DNA from: Croceibacterium sp. TMG7-5b_MA50
GTDB lineage: Bacteria > Pseudomonadota > Alphaproteobacteria > Sphingomonadales > Sphingomonadaceae
Reading direction: 5' to 3'
NCBI RefSeq assembly: GCF_039830145.1
Contig: NZ_CP156082.1
Location: 80,001 to 144,000 of the forward strand
Length of the DNA stretch: 64,000 bases
Shown here: in pieces, positions 9,289-19,247 of the stretch
Position numbering within the stretch: the first letter of the stretch is position 1
Layout of the letters: the number at the start of each line of letters is the position of its first letter
Notes under the pieces: generated by a model
What the model was told of the DNA's origin: nothing
Seen by the model: the letters and a program-made list of their open reading frames with translations, nothing else
The model's database searches: none
Made by a program: the position numbers and the translations under genes

Positions 9289-10109
9289 AGCCGATGAAGC
9301 CGTTCTCCATCAAGGATATCGACGACACGCAGGCGCCGCTGCTCGATCACCTGATCGAACTGCGGACCCGCCTGCTGCGCGCGATCATGGCGCTGACCGT
9401 CGCTTTTGCCTTCAGCCTGTACTTCGCGGACGACATCTTTGAATTGCTGGTGCGCCCGCTGGCGGTCGCCTTCCCCGAAGGGCAGGGCCGGCTGGTCTAC
9501 ACCAAGCTGTACGAGGCGTTCTTCGTCGAGATCAAGGTAGCGCTGTTCGCCGCCTTCTTCCTCAGCTTCCCGATCATCGCCAACCAATTGTGGGCGTTCA
9601 TCGCGCCGGGCCTGTATGCGCGGGAGAAGAAGGCGTTCCTGCCGTTCCTGATCGCCACCCCCATCCTGTTCGCGATGGGCGCGTCGCTGGCCTATTTCAT
9701 GGTGATGCCGACCGCGTTTCGCTGGTTCCTGGGCTTCCAGGGGGTGACCGCCGGCCTGCAGCAGGAGGCACTGCCGGCGATGGGCGAGTATCTCGATCTC
9801 GTGATGCGGTTCATCCTGGCGTTCGGGATCAGTTTCCTGCTGCCGGTGCTGCTGATGCTGCTGAACCGCGCCGGTCTCGTGACCCGGGCGCAGCTGGCGA
9901 CCTCGCGCCGCTACATCATTGTCGGCATCACCATCGTCGCGGCGATCATCACCCCGCCGGACGTGGTCAGTCAGTTGATGCTGGCGATCCCGCTATGGTT
10001 CCTGTTCGAGGCGACCATGCTGCTGATGAAGGTGTACGAGAAGCGTGACGCGGCCGAGCAGGCCGCGCGCATCGCGGAGGAACGGCTGGAGCAGCAGGCG
10101 GCAGAATAG
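9285..10109 (+). CDS. tatC: Sec-independent translocase subunit TatC
   Basis: Multi-spanning core of the Tat receptor complex that recognises twin-arginine signals. The 274 aa protein has six predicted membrane helices and the TatC landmarks: LLDHLIELRTRLLR at the cytoplasmic N-terminus, FF-E-I-K in the first loop region, and the FLPFLIATPILFAMG and SRRYIIVGITIVAAIITPPDVVSQ segments. It ends 6 nt before the convergent amidohydrolase gene. The window itself holds likely Tat clients (see 57660). Confidence 0.96.
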   Translation: MKPMKPFSIKDIDDTQAPLLDHLIELRTRLLRAIMALTVAFAFSLYFADDIFELLVRPLAVAFPEGQGRLVYTKLYEAFFVEIKVALFAAFFLSFPIIANQLWAFIAPGLYAREKKAFLPFLIATPILFAMGASLAYFMVMPTAFRWFLGFQGVTAGLQQEALPAMGEYLDLVMRFILAFGISFLLPVLLMLLNRAGLVTRAQLATSRRYIIVGITIVAAIITPPDVVSQLMLAIPLWFLFEATMLLMKVYEKRDAAEQAARIAEERLEQQAAE

Positions 10110-10115
10110 CGCCGC

Positions 10116-11816
10116 CTACCGGCCCGGCCCATCGGGCGCGGCCGGCTCTTCCGCGCCGAACACCTTGCGGCCGTTGATCCAGGTTTCCAGCACGCGCACC
10201 TGCCGCAGTTCCTCCGGGCTCGCCATCAGCGGGTCACGGTCGATCACCACGAAGTCTGCCCGCAGTCCTTCCGCCAACTGGCCGAAGCGGCGTTCGGCGA
10301 AACCGGCATAGGCGGCGCCAGCGGTATAGGCGGCAAGCGCCTGTTCCCGGCTGATCGCCTCCTGCGGCTGCCAGCCGCCGAAGGGCTGCCCATCGGGTCC
10401 GGTGCGGCTGATCGCTGCGGCGATACCCTGGAACGGCAATGGCTGTTCCACCGGCGCATCCGACCCGAAGGCGAGCGGCCCGCCGGCCTCCAGGATGGAG
10501 CGCCAAGCATAGGCGCCTGCCAACCGGTCCGGCCCCAGCCGCGCTTCCGCCATGGTGCGGTCGGATGGCTGGTGCTGCGGCTGCATGGAAGCGATCGTGC
10601 CGTTCTGGCCGAAGCGGGTGATGTCCGCCAAGTCGACCACCTGCGCATGCTCGATCCGCCAACGCCGGTCGCCTGGATAGTCGCGCGACAATTCGGCGAT
10701 GGCGTCCAGCGCCTCCTTGTTGGCCCGGTCGCCGATGGCGTGGATGGCCACCTGGAACTCGTCCATCGCCGCGCGGCTCATCAGGTTGCGCAATTGCGTG
10801 CCGTCGAGCAGCGGCAGGCCACGATTGTCCGGATCATCGGCGTAGGGCGCGTTCAGCAGCGCGCCGCGCGATCCCAGTGCGCCATCCAGGAACAGCTTGA
10901 TACCGTTCAGCCGCAGCTTGTCGTCATACAGCCAGACGGTCGGCGCCGGCCCGCCGATCAGCACCATGGCATCGACATTGGCGGCGTAGGCCATCACCCG
11001 GATATCCAACCGGCCGGAATCGCCTGCCCGGCGGAAGGTCATCCAGTCCTCCACGCTGGTGCCCATGTCGGCGACGGCGGTGACACCGCCCCGCAGCAGC
11101 ACGCGCTGCGCCTCGTACAGGGCCAGGTCGCGGTCGGACGGGCGGGGCGGGGGTACCTTGCTGTCCACCAGCGCGGTCGCGGCGTCGACCAGCACGCCGG
11201 CCGGGGCATGGCCACCCGCCAGCCGTTCGATGCGGCCGCCGGAGGGATCCACGCTTTCGGCAGTGACGCCCGCTGCCGCCAGCGCCAGCGAATTGCCCCA
11301 GCCGGCATGGCCATCGGCGCGGGCGAGCCATACCGGACGGTCAGGCACGACCGCGTCCAGCTCCGCCGCGGTGGGGAAGCGACCGAGGTTCCAGCGCTCC
11401 TGGTTCCAACCGCGCCCGATCAGCCATGGCTGGTCCGGGTTGGCTGCGGCATAGGCGGCCAACTTGTCCAGCGCTTGTTGCAGGCTGTCCGTGTCGGACA
11501 GGTCCAGCGTCAATTGCGCCAGGCCCAGGCCCATCAGGTGCAGATGGCCATCGATCAGGCCGGGGATGACCGTGCGCCCGCGGCCGTCCTGCCGGTAGTC
11601 GACCCGTTCGGGTGCCTTGTCCCGGCGGCCGAGCAGGCGCACGATCTTGCCGTCATCGCCGATCACCATGGCCCGGAAGCGGGTGACTTCACCCTCCCGG
11701 TCGACGGAGATGCCGTTGATGTTCTCCACCAGCGTGTCCGCCAGTGCCGGCACGGCAGTGGTCGCCAGCAATGCGGCGGCGAACATGGCGCCGGTGCGCA
11801 GGAGAGGGCGCCTCAT
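10116..11816 (-). CDS. exported amidohydrolase, YtcJ-like
   Basis: A 566 aa metal-dependent amidohydrolase with a signal peptide (about residues 1-26, cleavage near PALA-DT). Metal-site motifs are clear: PGLIDGHLHLMG (HxH), AIHAIGDRAN, WRIEHAQ and FGSDAPVE, plus KLFLDGALGSRGA, which is typical of the YtcJ/NfdA branch. It probably hydrolyses amide or formamide substrates in the periplasm; the actual substrate cannot be told. Its start overlaps the stop of the upstream dehydrogenase by 4 nt, so the two form an operon. Confidence 0.88.
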   Translation of the reverse strand: MRRPLLRTGAMFAAALLATTAVPALADTLVENINGISVDREGEVTRFRAMVIGDDGKIVRLLGRRDKAPERVDYRQDGRGRTVIPGLIDGHLHLMGLGLAQLTLDLSDTDSLQQALDKLAAYAAANPDQPWLIGRGWNQERWNLGRFPTAAELDAVVPDRPVWLARADGHAGWGNSLALAAAGVTAESVDPSGGRIERLAGGHAPAGVLVDAATALVDSKVPPPRPSDRDLALYEAQRVLLRGGVTAVADMGTSVEDWMTFRRAGDSGRLDIRVMAYAANVDAMVLIGGPAPTVWLYDDKLRLNGIKLFLDGALGSRGALLNAPYADDPDNRGLPLLDGTQLRNLMSRAAMDEFQVAIHAIGDRANKEALDAIAELSRDYPGDRRWRIEHAQVVDLADITRFGQNGTIASMQPQHQPSDRTMAEARLGPDRLAGAYAWRSILEAGGPLAFGSDAPVEQPLPFQGIAAAISRTGPDGQPFGGWQPQEAISREQALAAYTAGAAYAGFAERRFGQLAEGLRADFVVIDRDPLMASPEELRQVRVLETWINGRKVFGAEEPAAPDGPGR

Positions 11817-12706
11817 CGGGCGACCTCCGGCAGGTGGCGGACCAGCGCGCTGGTGTCCTGCCGCCCGCCTCCCGCCGCCTGCACCCCGGCGTAGAGCTGA
11901 TCCACCAGGGCGGTCACCGGCAACGGCTGCCCCGCCGCGTTCGCGGTGGCGAGCGCGATGGCGAGATCCTTGCGCATCCAGTCGATCGCGAAGCCGAAAT
12001 CGAACTCGCCCGCAGCCATGGTGGTCCAGCGGTTTTCCATCTGCCAGCTCTGCGCCGCGCCGCCGCCGATAGCCTGCAGTACCTTGTCCATCGCCAGTCC
12101 CTGTCCCTGTGCGAAGCGGACCGCTTCCGACAGTCCGGCAAGCGTGCCGGCAATGCAGATCTGGTTTGCCGCCTTGGCGCTCTGCCCAGCACCCGCATCA
12201 CCAATGTGGACGATACGCGCGGCATAGGCCTGCAACACCGTTTCCGCGCGTTCCATGGCTTCCGCCGTGCCGCCGCACATGATCGACAGCTTGCCGTTCT
12301 CCGCGCCTGCCTGTCCGCCGGAAACCGGAGCATCTAGCGCCAGCAGGCCTCGGCCTTCAGCCTCGCTCGCGATGCGTTGCGCGGTGGCCGGGGATACGGT
12401 GGTGTGATCCACGAACAACGCCCCGGGCCGCATGGCCGCCAGGGCTCCTCCGGCGCCGAGCACCACCTCGACCAGGTCGGCATCGTTGCCAACGCAGGTC
12501 AGCACCACATCCGCATTCTGCACAGCCTCCTGCACGGAGGGTGCCGTCGCGACATCGGCATCGGCATGGCGTTCTGCCCAGGCTTGCGCCCGGCTTGCGG
12601 TCCGGTTCCACACAACTACGCGGTGGCCGGCGCGGGCGAGATGCCCCGCCATCGGCGCGCCCATAACACCCAGGCCCAGGAAGGCGATCGCAAGCTGTTC
12701 GGTCAT
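11813..12706 (-). CDS. NAD(P)-dependent beta-hydroxyacid dehydrogenase
   Basis: A 297 aa member of the 3-hydroxyisobutyrate/6-phosphogluconate dehydrogenase family. It has a Rossmann fold with FLGLGVMGAPMAGHLARAGH at residues 7-26, the substrate loop DAPVSGGQAGAENGKLSIMCGG and the catalytic lysine in GAGQSAKAANQI. Possible substrates are tartronate semialdehyde, 3-hydroxyisobutyrate or related acids. The ATG at 12706 (before TEQLAIAFLG) was chosen over an upstream frame extension. It overlaps the amidohydrolase gene by 4 nt and is divergent from ilvA. Confidence 0.87.
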   Translation of the reverse strand: MTEQLAIAFLGLGVMGAPMAGHLARAGHRVVVWNRTASRAQAWAERHADADVATAPSVQEAVQNADVVLTCVGNDADLVEVVLGAGGALAAMRPGALFVDHTTVSPATAQRIASEAEGRGLLALDAPVSGGQAGAENGKLSIMCGGTAEAMERAETVLQAYAARIVHIGDAGAGQSAKAANQICIAGTLAGLSEAVRFAQGQGLAMDKVLQAIGGGAAQSWQMENRWTTMAAGEFDFGFAIDWMRKDLAIALATANAAGQPLPVTALVDQLYAGVQAAGGGRQDTSALVRHLPEVAR

Positions 12707-12796
12707 GATCCCGCCAATGCCGCCTGCGGCCCGGCAAAGCAACGATTGCAGGCGGCCGGTTTGCAGCGCGTCCGAAACGGGCTACGCGCAGGCGCC

Positions 12797-14032
12797 ATGG
12801 ACAGTGCAGACCTGCTCGACGCGACGCTGACGCTTGCTGATGTGGAAGGCGCCGCCGCCCGCATCGCCGGCGCGGTGGTGCGCACGCCCACGCATTACAG
12901 CCGCACCCTGTCGCAGATTACCGGCGCGAACATCTGGCTGAAGTTCGAAAACCACCAGTTCACCGCAGCCTACAAGGAGCGGGGCGCGCTCAACGCCCTG
13001 CTGCAGCTTGATCCGGCAAAGGCGTCGCGCGGTGTGATCACCGCAAGTGCTGGCAACCATGCGCAAGGGCTGTCGTACCACGGCACGCGTTTGGGCGTGC
13101 CGGTTACGATCGTCATGCCGCGCACCACACCGACCGTGAAGATCATGCAGACCGAACAGGTCGGCGGCACGGTGGTGCTGGAAGGTGAGACCTTCGACGA
13201 AGCCAAGGCGCACGCCCACCTGCTGGAAAAGGAACTGGGGCTCACCTTCGTCCACCCGTTCGATCATCCGCACATCGCCGCCGGGCAGGGCACCGTCGCA
13301 CTGGAGATGCTGGCCGATGCGCCGGAGATCGACTGCATCGTCACTCCGATCGGCGGCGGCGGGCTGATCTCTGGCATGGGGACCGTCGCCAAGGCGCAGG
13401 GCCGCCCGATCGAGGTGGTCGGTGTGCAGGCCGAACTCTATCCCTCGATGTATGCCCGCCTGAGGGGCGAAACCATGCCGAGCGGCGGCGACACCCTGGC
13501 GGAAGGCATCGCGGTCAAGGAGCCGGGCGATTTCACCAGCAAGGTGATCGCAGAGGTCGTCGACGACATCCTGCTGGTATCTGAGTCGGACCTGGAACGG
13601 GCGGTCGCGCTGCTGCTGCAGATCGAAAAGACGGTGGTAGAGGGGGCGGGCGCCGCCGGTCTTGCGGCGGTGCTAGCGCATCCCGAACGGTTCGCCGGGC
13701 GCACGCTGGGGCTGGTGCTGTGCGGCGGCAACATCGATACGCGGCTGCTGACCAACGTGCTGCTGCGCGATCTCGCCCGATCCGGCCGGATCGCGCGCCT
13801 CCGCATCACGCTGCAGGACCGGCCGGGCGCGTTGTACAAGGTGATGCGCGAATTCGATGCGCACAACGTCAACATCCTGGAGATCTACCACCAGCGCATC
13901 TTCACCACCCTGCCGGCCAAGGGGCTGATCACCGACATCGAGTGCGAGGCGCGGGATCGTAGCCAGATCGAACGGCTGGTCACGGCACTGGAAGGGCGCG
14001 GCTACTTGGTGGCACCGGTGGAACTCAATTGA
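12797..14032 (+). CDS. ilvA: threonine ammonia-lyase
   Basis: PLP enzyme deaminating threonine to 2-oxobutyrate, feeding isoleucine synthesis. The 411 aa protein has a fold type II catalytic domain (about 1-325) with the PLP lysine in QFTAAYKERGALNALL, the SAGNHAQGLSYHG loop and a glycine-rich TPIGGGGLISG phosphate loop, followed by a C-terminal ACT domain (about 330-410, LRITLQDRPGALYKVM) of the short TdcB-with-ACT type. The start codon precedes DSADLLDATL; the gene is divergent from the dehydrogenase. Confidence 0.93.
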   Translation: MDSADLLDATLTLADVEGAAARIAGAVVRTPTHYSRTLSQITGANIWLKFENHQFTAAYKERGALNALLQLDPAKASRGVITASAGNHAQGLSYHGTRLGVPVTIVMPRTTPTVKIMQTEQVGGTVVLEGETFDEAKAHAHLLEKELGLTFVHPFDHPHIAAGQGTVALEMLADAPEIDCIVTPIGGGGLISGMGTVAKAQGRPIEVVGVQAELYPSMYARLRGETMPSGGDTLAEGIAVKEPGDFTSKVIAEVVDDILLVSESDLERAVALLLQIEKTVVEGAGAAGLAAVLAHPERFAGRTLGLVLCGGNIDTRLLTNVLLRDLARSGRIARLRITLQDRPGALYKVMREFDAHNVNILEIYHQRIFTTLPAKGLITDIECEARDRSQIERLVTALEGRGYLVAPVELN

Positions 14033-14145
14033 TCCGCAGGGGGACAGCCTTATTCGCACAAGGCGGTTTTCAGCGGGCTCGTTAATCCCTACGTTCTAGA
14101 GGTCGAGACCCGCAACCCGTCCGCTCAAGAGAGTATGCCCGGCAC

Positions 14146-15000
14146 GTGACCGCTCCTGTGCGCTTCCCCCGGTTCTTCGTGACCACGCCGGCGCCGTGCC
14201 CGTACCTGCCCGGTCGGACGGAGCGGAAGGTGTTCACCGAGCTGAAGGGACCGCAGGCGGACGCGCTGAACGATGCGTTGAGCCGCATCGGCTTCCGCCG
14301 CAGTCAGACGGTCGCCTACCGCCCGAGCTGCCTGGATTGCCGCGCCTGTGTCTCGGTACGTGTAGTCGCCACCGAGTTCCGCCCCTCCACCACGCAGAAG
14401 CGGGCGCTGAAGCGCAATAGCGATCTGGTCGCCACGGAATGTCGGCCATGGGCCACGGCGGAGCAGTTCGAATTGCTGCAGCGATACCTCGCAACCCGGC
14501 ATCCCGGCGGCGGCATGGCGGCGATGGACGAGGTCGATTTCGCCGACATGGTCGAGCATACGACCGTGACCAGCAGCATGATCGAATACCGCGAACCTGG
14601 TTCGGACGGCCGCCCCGGCCGGCTGGTCGGCGCCTGCCTGACGGACCGGCAAGGCGACGGGTTGTCGATGATCTACAGCTTCTACGAGCCGGAGGATGAC
14701 GGCCGCGCGGGTCTGGGCAATTACATCATCCTGGACCATATCCGGCGCGCCGGGGCGGAGAGTCTGCGGTACGTCTACCTGGGCTACTGGGTCGATGGAT
14801 CGCGCCGGATGCAGTACAAGATCCGGTACCGGCCATTGGAACGGCTGGAGGCGACCGGCTGGGTCCGCTTCGGAGAGGTGGAGCAGGCGGCGCTGATCGC
14901 CGGGATCACCGCTGGTCCTGCACGAGAAGAGGGGCGCGTCCTGAGCGGGGAGAGCAAGGACGGCGCCCCGGGTGTCCAGCAGACCTACAAGCTCGGCTGA
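14146..15000 (+). CDS. bpt: leucyl/aspartyl-type arginyl-protein transferase (Bpt/Ate)
   Basis: Transfers an aminoacyl group from tRNA to the N-terminus of proteins carrying acidic residues, marking them for ClpS-ClpAP degradation (N-degron pathway). The 284 aa protein shows the N-terminal [17 protein letters not shown] and the cysteine cluster [16 protein letters not shown], then an acetyltransferase-like C-domain ([21 protein letters not shown]). It starts at GTG 14146, which overlaps the TGA of a four-codon mini-frame beginning at ATG 14135. The gene ends in a gap holding one of the three tandem repeats. Confidence 0.93.
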   Translation: MTAPVRFPRFFVTTPAPCPYLPGRTERKVFTELKGPQADALNDALSRIGFRRSQTVAYRPSCLDCRACVSVRVVATEFRPSTTQKRALKRNSDLVATECRPWATAEQFELLQRYLATRHPGGGMAAMDEVDFADMVEHTTVTSSMIEYREPGSDGRPGRLVGACLTDRQGDGLSMIYSFYEPEDDGRAGLGNYIILDHIRRAGAESLRYVYLGYWVDGSRRMQYKIRYRPLERLEATGWVRFGEVEQAALIAGITAGPAREEGRVLSGESKDGAPGVQQTYKLG

Positions 15001-15006
15001 CGGTCG

Positions 15007-15030
15007 GAAGTTTACACTAAGTGGACACCT
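15007..15030 (+). repeat. tandem direct-repeat motif, copy A
   Basis: Two half-sites of the form AGTKKACAC start 11 bp apart (at 15009 and 15020), with flanking GA and a final CT. Closely matching copies occur at 46905-46929 (minus) and 60950-60973. This copy sits in the 45 nt between the convergent bpt and lysozyme genes, so it is not an obvious promoter. It may be a binding site for an unknown protein. Confidence 0.6.
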
Positions 15031-15045
15031 TAATCGCGTCCGCCG

Positions 15046-15654
15046 TCACGCGATGTTGCCGTCACGATAGAGCGCCGCCTCCGCCGTGCGCCGCCGGGTG
15101 AGACCCGCCATCACCCGCCCGCCGGCCCGGTTCCAGCGGGCGAACTGCGCCGCCGCCGCCGCATGATCGCCCGCCCGGTGCAGCCGCAGCAGGGTGGAGG
15201 TCTCCAGCGCGCGGACACCGATATTGTAGGCGAGGCTGACCAGCGCATCGAACTGCGCCGGGCTGGTCGGCGTTTCCCCCAGCATGGTGTCGACCTGTTC
15301 CGCGAATTCCGCCACATGCCCGGCGAAGCGGGCATCGCAGCGCGCCTGCGTCCACACGGTGCCGGGCGCGATCGCCGTGCCGTTCTCATCGGTGGTGCTG
15401 CCCCAGCCGATCGTCCACGGTGCGCCGCCGGTGCCGGGATCGGGATAGGCCTCGATACTGCCGTCGGTCCGCCGCCTGGCGCAGCCTTCGAACACCTGGA
15501 TCAGTTGCAATCCCGCTTCGCCGATTGCGCGCGGCGCTGCTGTTTCGAGCGCGAGCGCATTGTCGATCGCACTGTCCAGCCTGGTCACTTCGGCATGGGA
15601 GAACCCTCGCCCCAGCATGCCACGCACTGCATCGAAGATCATCTTCCGGTCCAT
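15046..15654 (-). CDS. GH24 lysozyme
   Basis: A 202 aa muramidase-like protein. Residues about 40-200 form a T4/R21-type lysozyme domain: catalytic E56 in LIQVFEGCAR, D72 in AYPDPGTGG and T81 in PWTIGWGS, followed by SPAQFDALVSLAYNIGV and GGRVMAGLTRRRTAE, both typical of the family. The first 40 residues are a helical N-terminal part without a clear signal peptide. No holin, spanin or other phage gene is nearby, so it is either a domesticated phage endolysin or a resident autolysin. The ATG at 15654 (MDRKMIF) was chosen over an upstream extension. Confidence 0.85.
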   Translation of the reverse strand: MDRKMIFDAVRGMLGRGFSHAEVTRLDSAIDNALALETAAPRAIGEAGLQLIQVFEGCARRRTDGSIEAYPDPGTGGAPWTIGWGSTTDENGTAIAPGTVWTQARCDARFAGHVAEFAEQVDTMLGETPTSPAQFDALVSLAYNIGVRALETSTLLRLHRAGDHAAAAAQFARWNRAGGRVMAGLTRRRTAEAALYRDGNIA

Positions 15655-15750
15655 GTTCCGTCCTCGTTGGAGTCTGCCGGGCAGGGCATAGGAACAGCGG
15701 CCGAGTGTAGGAAAATGGTTTGTCTTGCGACGGAGAAGAACCACGTTGGC

Positions 15751-15785
15751 AAAAAAAGGGCGCCCGGATCGTTCCGGACGCCCCT
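15751..15785 (-). terminator. rho-independent terminator of glnA
   Basis: Read on the minus strand, a GC-rich stem (GGGCGTCCGGA pairing with TCCGGGCGCCC, loop ACGA) is followed by seven T residues. It lies 24 nt after the glnA stop, as expected for the end of the glnBA transcript. Confidence 0.8.
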
Positions 15786-15808
15786 TCTTTGTCGCTGACA
15801 GAGCCTGA

Positions 15809-17218
15809 TCAGGCGCTGTAGTACATGTCGAATTCGACCGCGCTCGGCGTGGTCTCGAAGCGCATCACTTCAGGCCACTTCAGCTCGGCATAGGCTTCGA
15901 TCTGGTCCTTGGTGAACACGTCGCCGCGCAGCAGGAACTCGTGATCGGCCATCAGCGAATCGAGCGCCTCACGCAGGGACCCGCACACGGTGGGAACCTG
16001 GGCCAGCTCTGCCGGGGGCAGGTCGTACAGGTTCTTGTCCATCGGCTCGCCCGGGTGGATGCGGTTCTGGATGCCGTCCAGGCCCGCCATCAGCAGCGCG
16101 GCGTAGCACAGGTACGGGTTCGCCATCGCGTCGGGGAAGCGGAACTCCACGCGCTTGCTCTTCTCGCCCGAACCGTAGGGGATACGGCAGGAGGCGGAGC
16201 GGTTGCGGGCGGAGTAAGCCAGCAGCACCGGCGCCTCGAAGCCCGGCACCAGCCGCTTGTAGCTGTTGGTAGTCGGGTTGGTGAAGGCGTTCAGTGCCTT
16301 GGCATGCTTGATGACGCCGCCGATGAAATACAGGCAGGTGTCCGACAGGCCGGCATAGCCGTTGCCGGCGAAGGTCGGCTTGCCGTTATCCCAGATCGAG
16401 ATGTGGGTGTGCATGCCCGAACCGTTATCGTCCTTGATCGGTTTGGGCATGAAGGTCGCCGTCTTGCCGTAGGCGTGGGCGACCATGTGGACCACATACT
16501 TGTAGATCTGCATGCGGTCGGCAGTCTGCACCAGCGTGCCGAAGGTCAGGCCCAGTTCGTGCTGCGCGGCGGCCACCTCGTGGTGGTGCTTGTCGCAGGG
16601 CAGGCCCATTTCCAGCATGGTCGAAACCATCTCGGCGCGGATGTCGACGCCGCTGTCGACCGGCGCGACCGGGAAATAGCCGCCCTTGGCGCGCGGGCGG
16701 TGGCCCATATTGCCGGCGTCGAGCTCGGTGTTGGTGTTGGTCGGCAGCTCGATATCGTCGATCTTGAAGCCCGAACCGGCATAACCGTCTTCGAACCGGA
16801 CATCGTCGAACATGAAGAATTCGGCTTCCGGGCCGACATAGACGGTGTCGCCCAGGCCCAGGCTCTTCATGTAGTTCTCGGCGCGCTTCGCCGTGGTGCG
16901 CGGGTCACGCGAATACCATTCGCCGGTCGACGGTTCGACGATGTCGCAGAACACGATCATCATGGAGGTGGCGCTGAACGGGTCCATGTAGACCTCGGTC
17001 AGGTCGGGCTTCAGCACCATGTCCGATTCGTTGATGACCTTCCACCCTTCGATGGAGGAGCCGTCGAACATCAGGCCTTCTTCCAGCTGATCCTCGTCCA
17101 GGGCGCCGGCGACCATGGTCAGGTGCTGCCACTTGCCCTTGGGGTCGGTGAACCGCAGATCGACCCACTCGATCTCCTCGTCCTTGATCCGCTTCACGAT
17201 TTCCGATGCAGTGGGCAT
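15809..17218 (-). CDS. glnA: glutamine synthetase type I
   Basis: Makes glutamine from glutamate, ammonia and ATP; it is the main ammonia-assimilating enzyme. The 469 aa protein has the beta-grasp N-domain and the catalytic barrel with [26 protein letters not shown] and the [18 protein letters not shown] ammonia-site segment. The adenylylation tyrosine is in [12 protein letters not shown], so activity is probably controlled by GlnE. It lies 68 nt downstream of glnB in the same direction and ends at a strong terminator, so it is likely co-transcribed from the sigma-54-type site at 17737. Confidence 0.98.
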   Translation of the reverse strand: MPTASEIVKRIKDEEIEWVDLRFTDPKGKWQHLTMVAGALDEDQLEEGLMFDGSSIEGWKVINESDMVLKPDLTEVYMDPFSATSMMIVFCDIVEPSTGEWYSRDPRTTAKRAENYMKSLGLGDTVYVGPEAEFFMFDDVRFEDGYAGSGFKIDDIELPTNTNTELDAGNMGHRPRAKGGYFPVAPVDSGVDIRAEMVSTMLEMGLPCDKHHHEVAAAQHELGLTFGTLVQTADRMQIYKYVVHMVAHAYGKTATFMPKPIKDDNGSGMHTHISIWDNGKPTFAGNGYAGLSDTCLYFIGGVIKHAKALNAFTNPTTNSYKRLVPGFEAPVLLAYSARNRSASCRIPYGSGEKSKRVEFRFPDAMANPYLCYAALLMAGLDGIQNRIHPGEPMDKNLYDLPPAELAQVPTVCGSLREALDSLMADHEFLLRGDVFTKDQIEAYAELKWPEVMRFETTPSAVEFDMYYSA

Positions 17219-17286
17219 GGCGTTCCTTCCTTTGACGCTGGATGGGTGTTGCTGGCGTGGCGGACTGCTGCCGCCGCGCCGGAAAT

Positions 17287-17841
<555 letters not shown>

Positions 17842-17918
17842 TTACGAACACGTAAGTGCCCGATTCTCGGCAAACATTGCCTATATGGAAGGCACCTGCC
17901 CTTTTTTTCAGCAGGGGA

Positions 17919-18845
17919 TCACAGGCGCAGACCGGCACCTTCTTGAAGACCGGCCATCAGGTTCAGCGACTGGATCGCCGCCCCGCTCGCACCCTTGCCG
18001 AGGTTGTCGAGCAGCGCGAACAGCCGCACCTGCGCACCGTCGGGCGAGGCGAAGACATGCAACATTAGCCGGTCGCTTCCCGCGGCCGAGGCGCGCAGCA
18101 GCAGCTCGGCCGGGTCAGCGTCAGCCACCATCACGACCGGGCTGCCGGCGTAGAAGCCGGCCAGTTCCGCCCGCAGCGCCGCCGCATCCGCGGCACCGGA
18201 CATTGCGGACAGGGGCAGGGGCACCTCAACCGCCATGCCGCGATGCGCCGCGATCACTGCGGGCGAGAACACCGGATCATGGCGCAGCCCGCCGTGAACC
18301 CGCATCTCCCCCAGATGCTTGTGCCCCATCGCCAGGCCATAGCCGCGCCAGGCGATGTCGCCATCATCCTCGAACCGCTCGATCAGGGCCTTGCCGCCGC
18401 CCGAATAGCCGGAGACCGCGTTGACGGTGTAGGGCCAGTCCGCCGGCAGCAATCCGGCGCGCACCAGTGGCGCGACCAGCGCAAGGAAGCCGGTGGGGTA
18501 GCAACCGGGATTGCTGACGCGGGCGGCTGTCGCCACCTGATCGCGCCCGACCAGTTCCGGAAAGCCGTAGGTCCAGCCCGGCGCCGTGCGGAACGCGGTG
18601 GAGGCATCGATGACCCGCGTGCCACTGTCAGGCTGGATCAGGGCCACCGCCTCGCGCGCGGCGTCATCCGGCAGGCACAGGATGGCAAAGTCGGCGGCGT
18701 TCAGCGCGTGTGCGCGGGCGGCGGCATCCTTGCGCCGGTCGCCTTCCAGCACCAGCAACTCGAACTCGGGCCGGGGGGCCAGCCGCTCCACGATCTCCAG
18801 CCCGGTGGTGCCGGCGGCGCCATCGACGAAGACGGTTGCGGCCAT
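17919..18845 (-). CDS. argC: N-acetyl-gamma-glutamyl-phosphate reductase, type 2
   Basis: Third step of arginine synthesis: NADPH-dependent reduction of N-acetylglutamyl phosphate to the semialdehyde. The 308 aa protein matches the shorter type 2 ArgC, opening with FVDGAAGTTGLEIVERL (Rossmann loop) and carrying the catalytic cysteine in RVSNPGCYPTGFLALVAPL, then NAVSGYSGGGKALIE. The start at 18845 follows the family N-terminus. It shares one base (TGATG) with the stop of the upstream SH3 gene, so the two are coupled. Confidence 0.95.
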   Translation of the reverse strand: MAATVFVDGAAGTTGLEIVERLAPRPEFELLVLEGDRRKDAAARAHALNAADFAILCLPDDAAREAVALIQPDSGTRVIDASTAFRTAPGWTYGFPELVGRDQVATAARVSNPGCYPTGFLALVAPLVRAGLLPADWPYTVNAVSGYSGGGKALIERFEDDGDIAWRGYGLAMGHKHLGEMRVHGGLRHDPVFSPAVIAAHRGMAVEVPLPLSAMSGAADAAALRAELAGFYAGSPVVMVADADPAELLLRASAAGSDRLMLHVFASPDGAQVRLFALLDNLGKGASGAAIQSLNLMAGLQEGAGLRL

Positions 18846-19204
18846 CAGGGCAGTACCTCCAGCCGATCGAGCCGGACGTAGCCGACCGGGCCGTCCAGCG
18901 ACATGCAGCCCCAGGCCCACGCCCCGCTGACCTCCAGCACCTCGAAACTGTCGCCTTCCATCAGCGTACACAATTCCTCGCCGCCATACGGCTGGCCCAG
19001 CAGCGGGGCCCCGCCCGGCAACACGGTGCGCGGCTGCGGCACGGCGTAGTGCGGCACGAAGAATCGACCGGCCAGCGCGATGTGGGCAAGGTCGCCCCGC
19101 AGCGGTACGGAAGGGGCGGGACGCTCCACCGGGCCGGTCAGCGTGTACGGGCCATGATTGCGCAGGGCGCCGGGCGCGCCGTCAGTGTCCTCTATCGCGG
19201 GCAT
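18845..19204 (-). CDS. small SH3-domain protein
   Basis: A 119 aa protein without signal peptide or membrane helix. The C-terminal half (about 65-119) looks like a bacterial SH3 domain, with LMEGDSFEVLEVSGAWAWG and a closing VGYVRLDRLEVLP typical of SH3b folds. The N-terminal part (about 15-60, HIALAGRFFVPHYAVP) may be a second, degenerate module. Such proteins usually bind peptidoglycan or peptides, often next to NlpC/P60 hydrolases, and here it lies beside an M17 peptidase gene. Exact role unknown. Confidence 0.7.
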   Translation of the reverse strand: MPAIEDTDGAPGALRNHGPYTLTGPVERPAPSVPLRGDLAHIALAGRFFVPHYAVPQPRTVLPGGAPLLGQPYGGEELCTLMEGDSFEVLEVSGAWAWGCMSLDGPVGYVRLDRLEVLP

Positions 19205-19247
19205 GGCGCGGGCGCTTACCCGCCCCCCGCCGGAACGGCAAGCGGCC

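Noticed and set aside
15011-15027. TTGACA-like boxes in the tandem repeats considered as sigma-70 -35 elements
   Set aside because: No matching -10 at proper spacing in any copy, and two copies lie between convergent genes.
17895-17925. Seven-T run with short complementary arms after argC, considered as a terminator
   Set aside because: The T run lies inside the would-be loop and is on the wrong strand for argC, so it does not fit an intrinsic terminator.
18846-18971. N-terminal extension of argC
   Set aside because: It would overlap the SH3 gene almost fully; the family start fits 18845 with a TGATG coupling.
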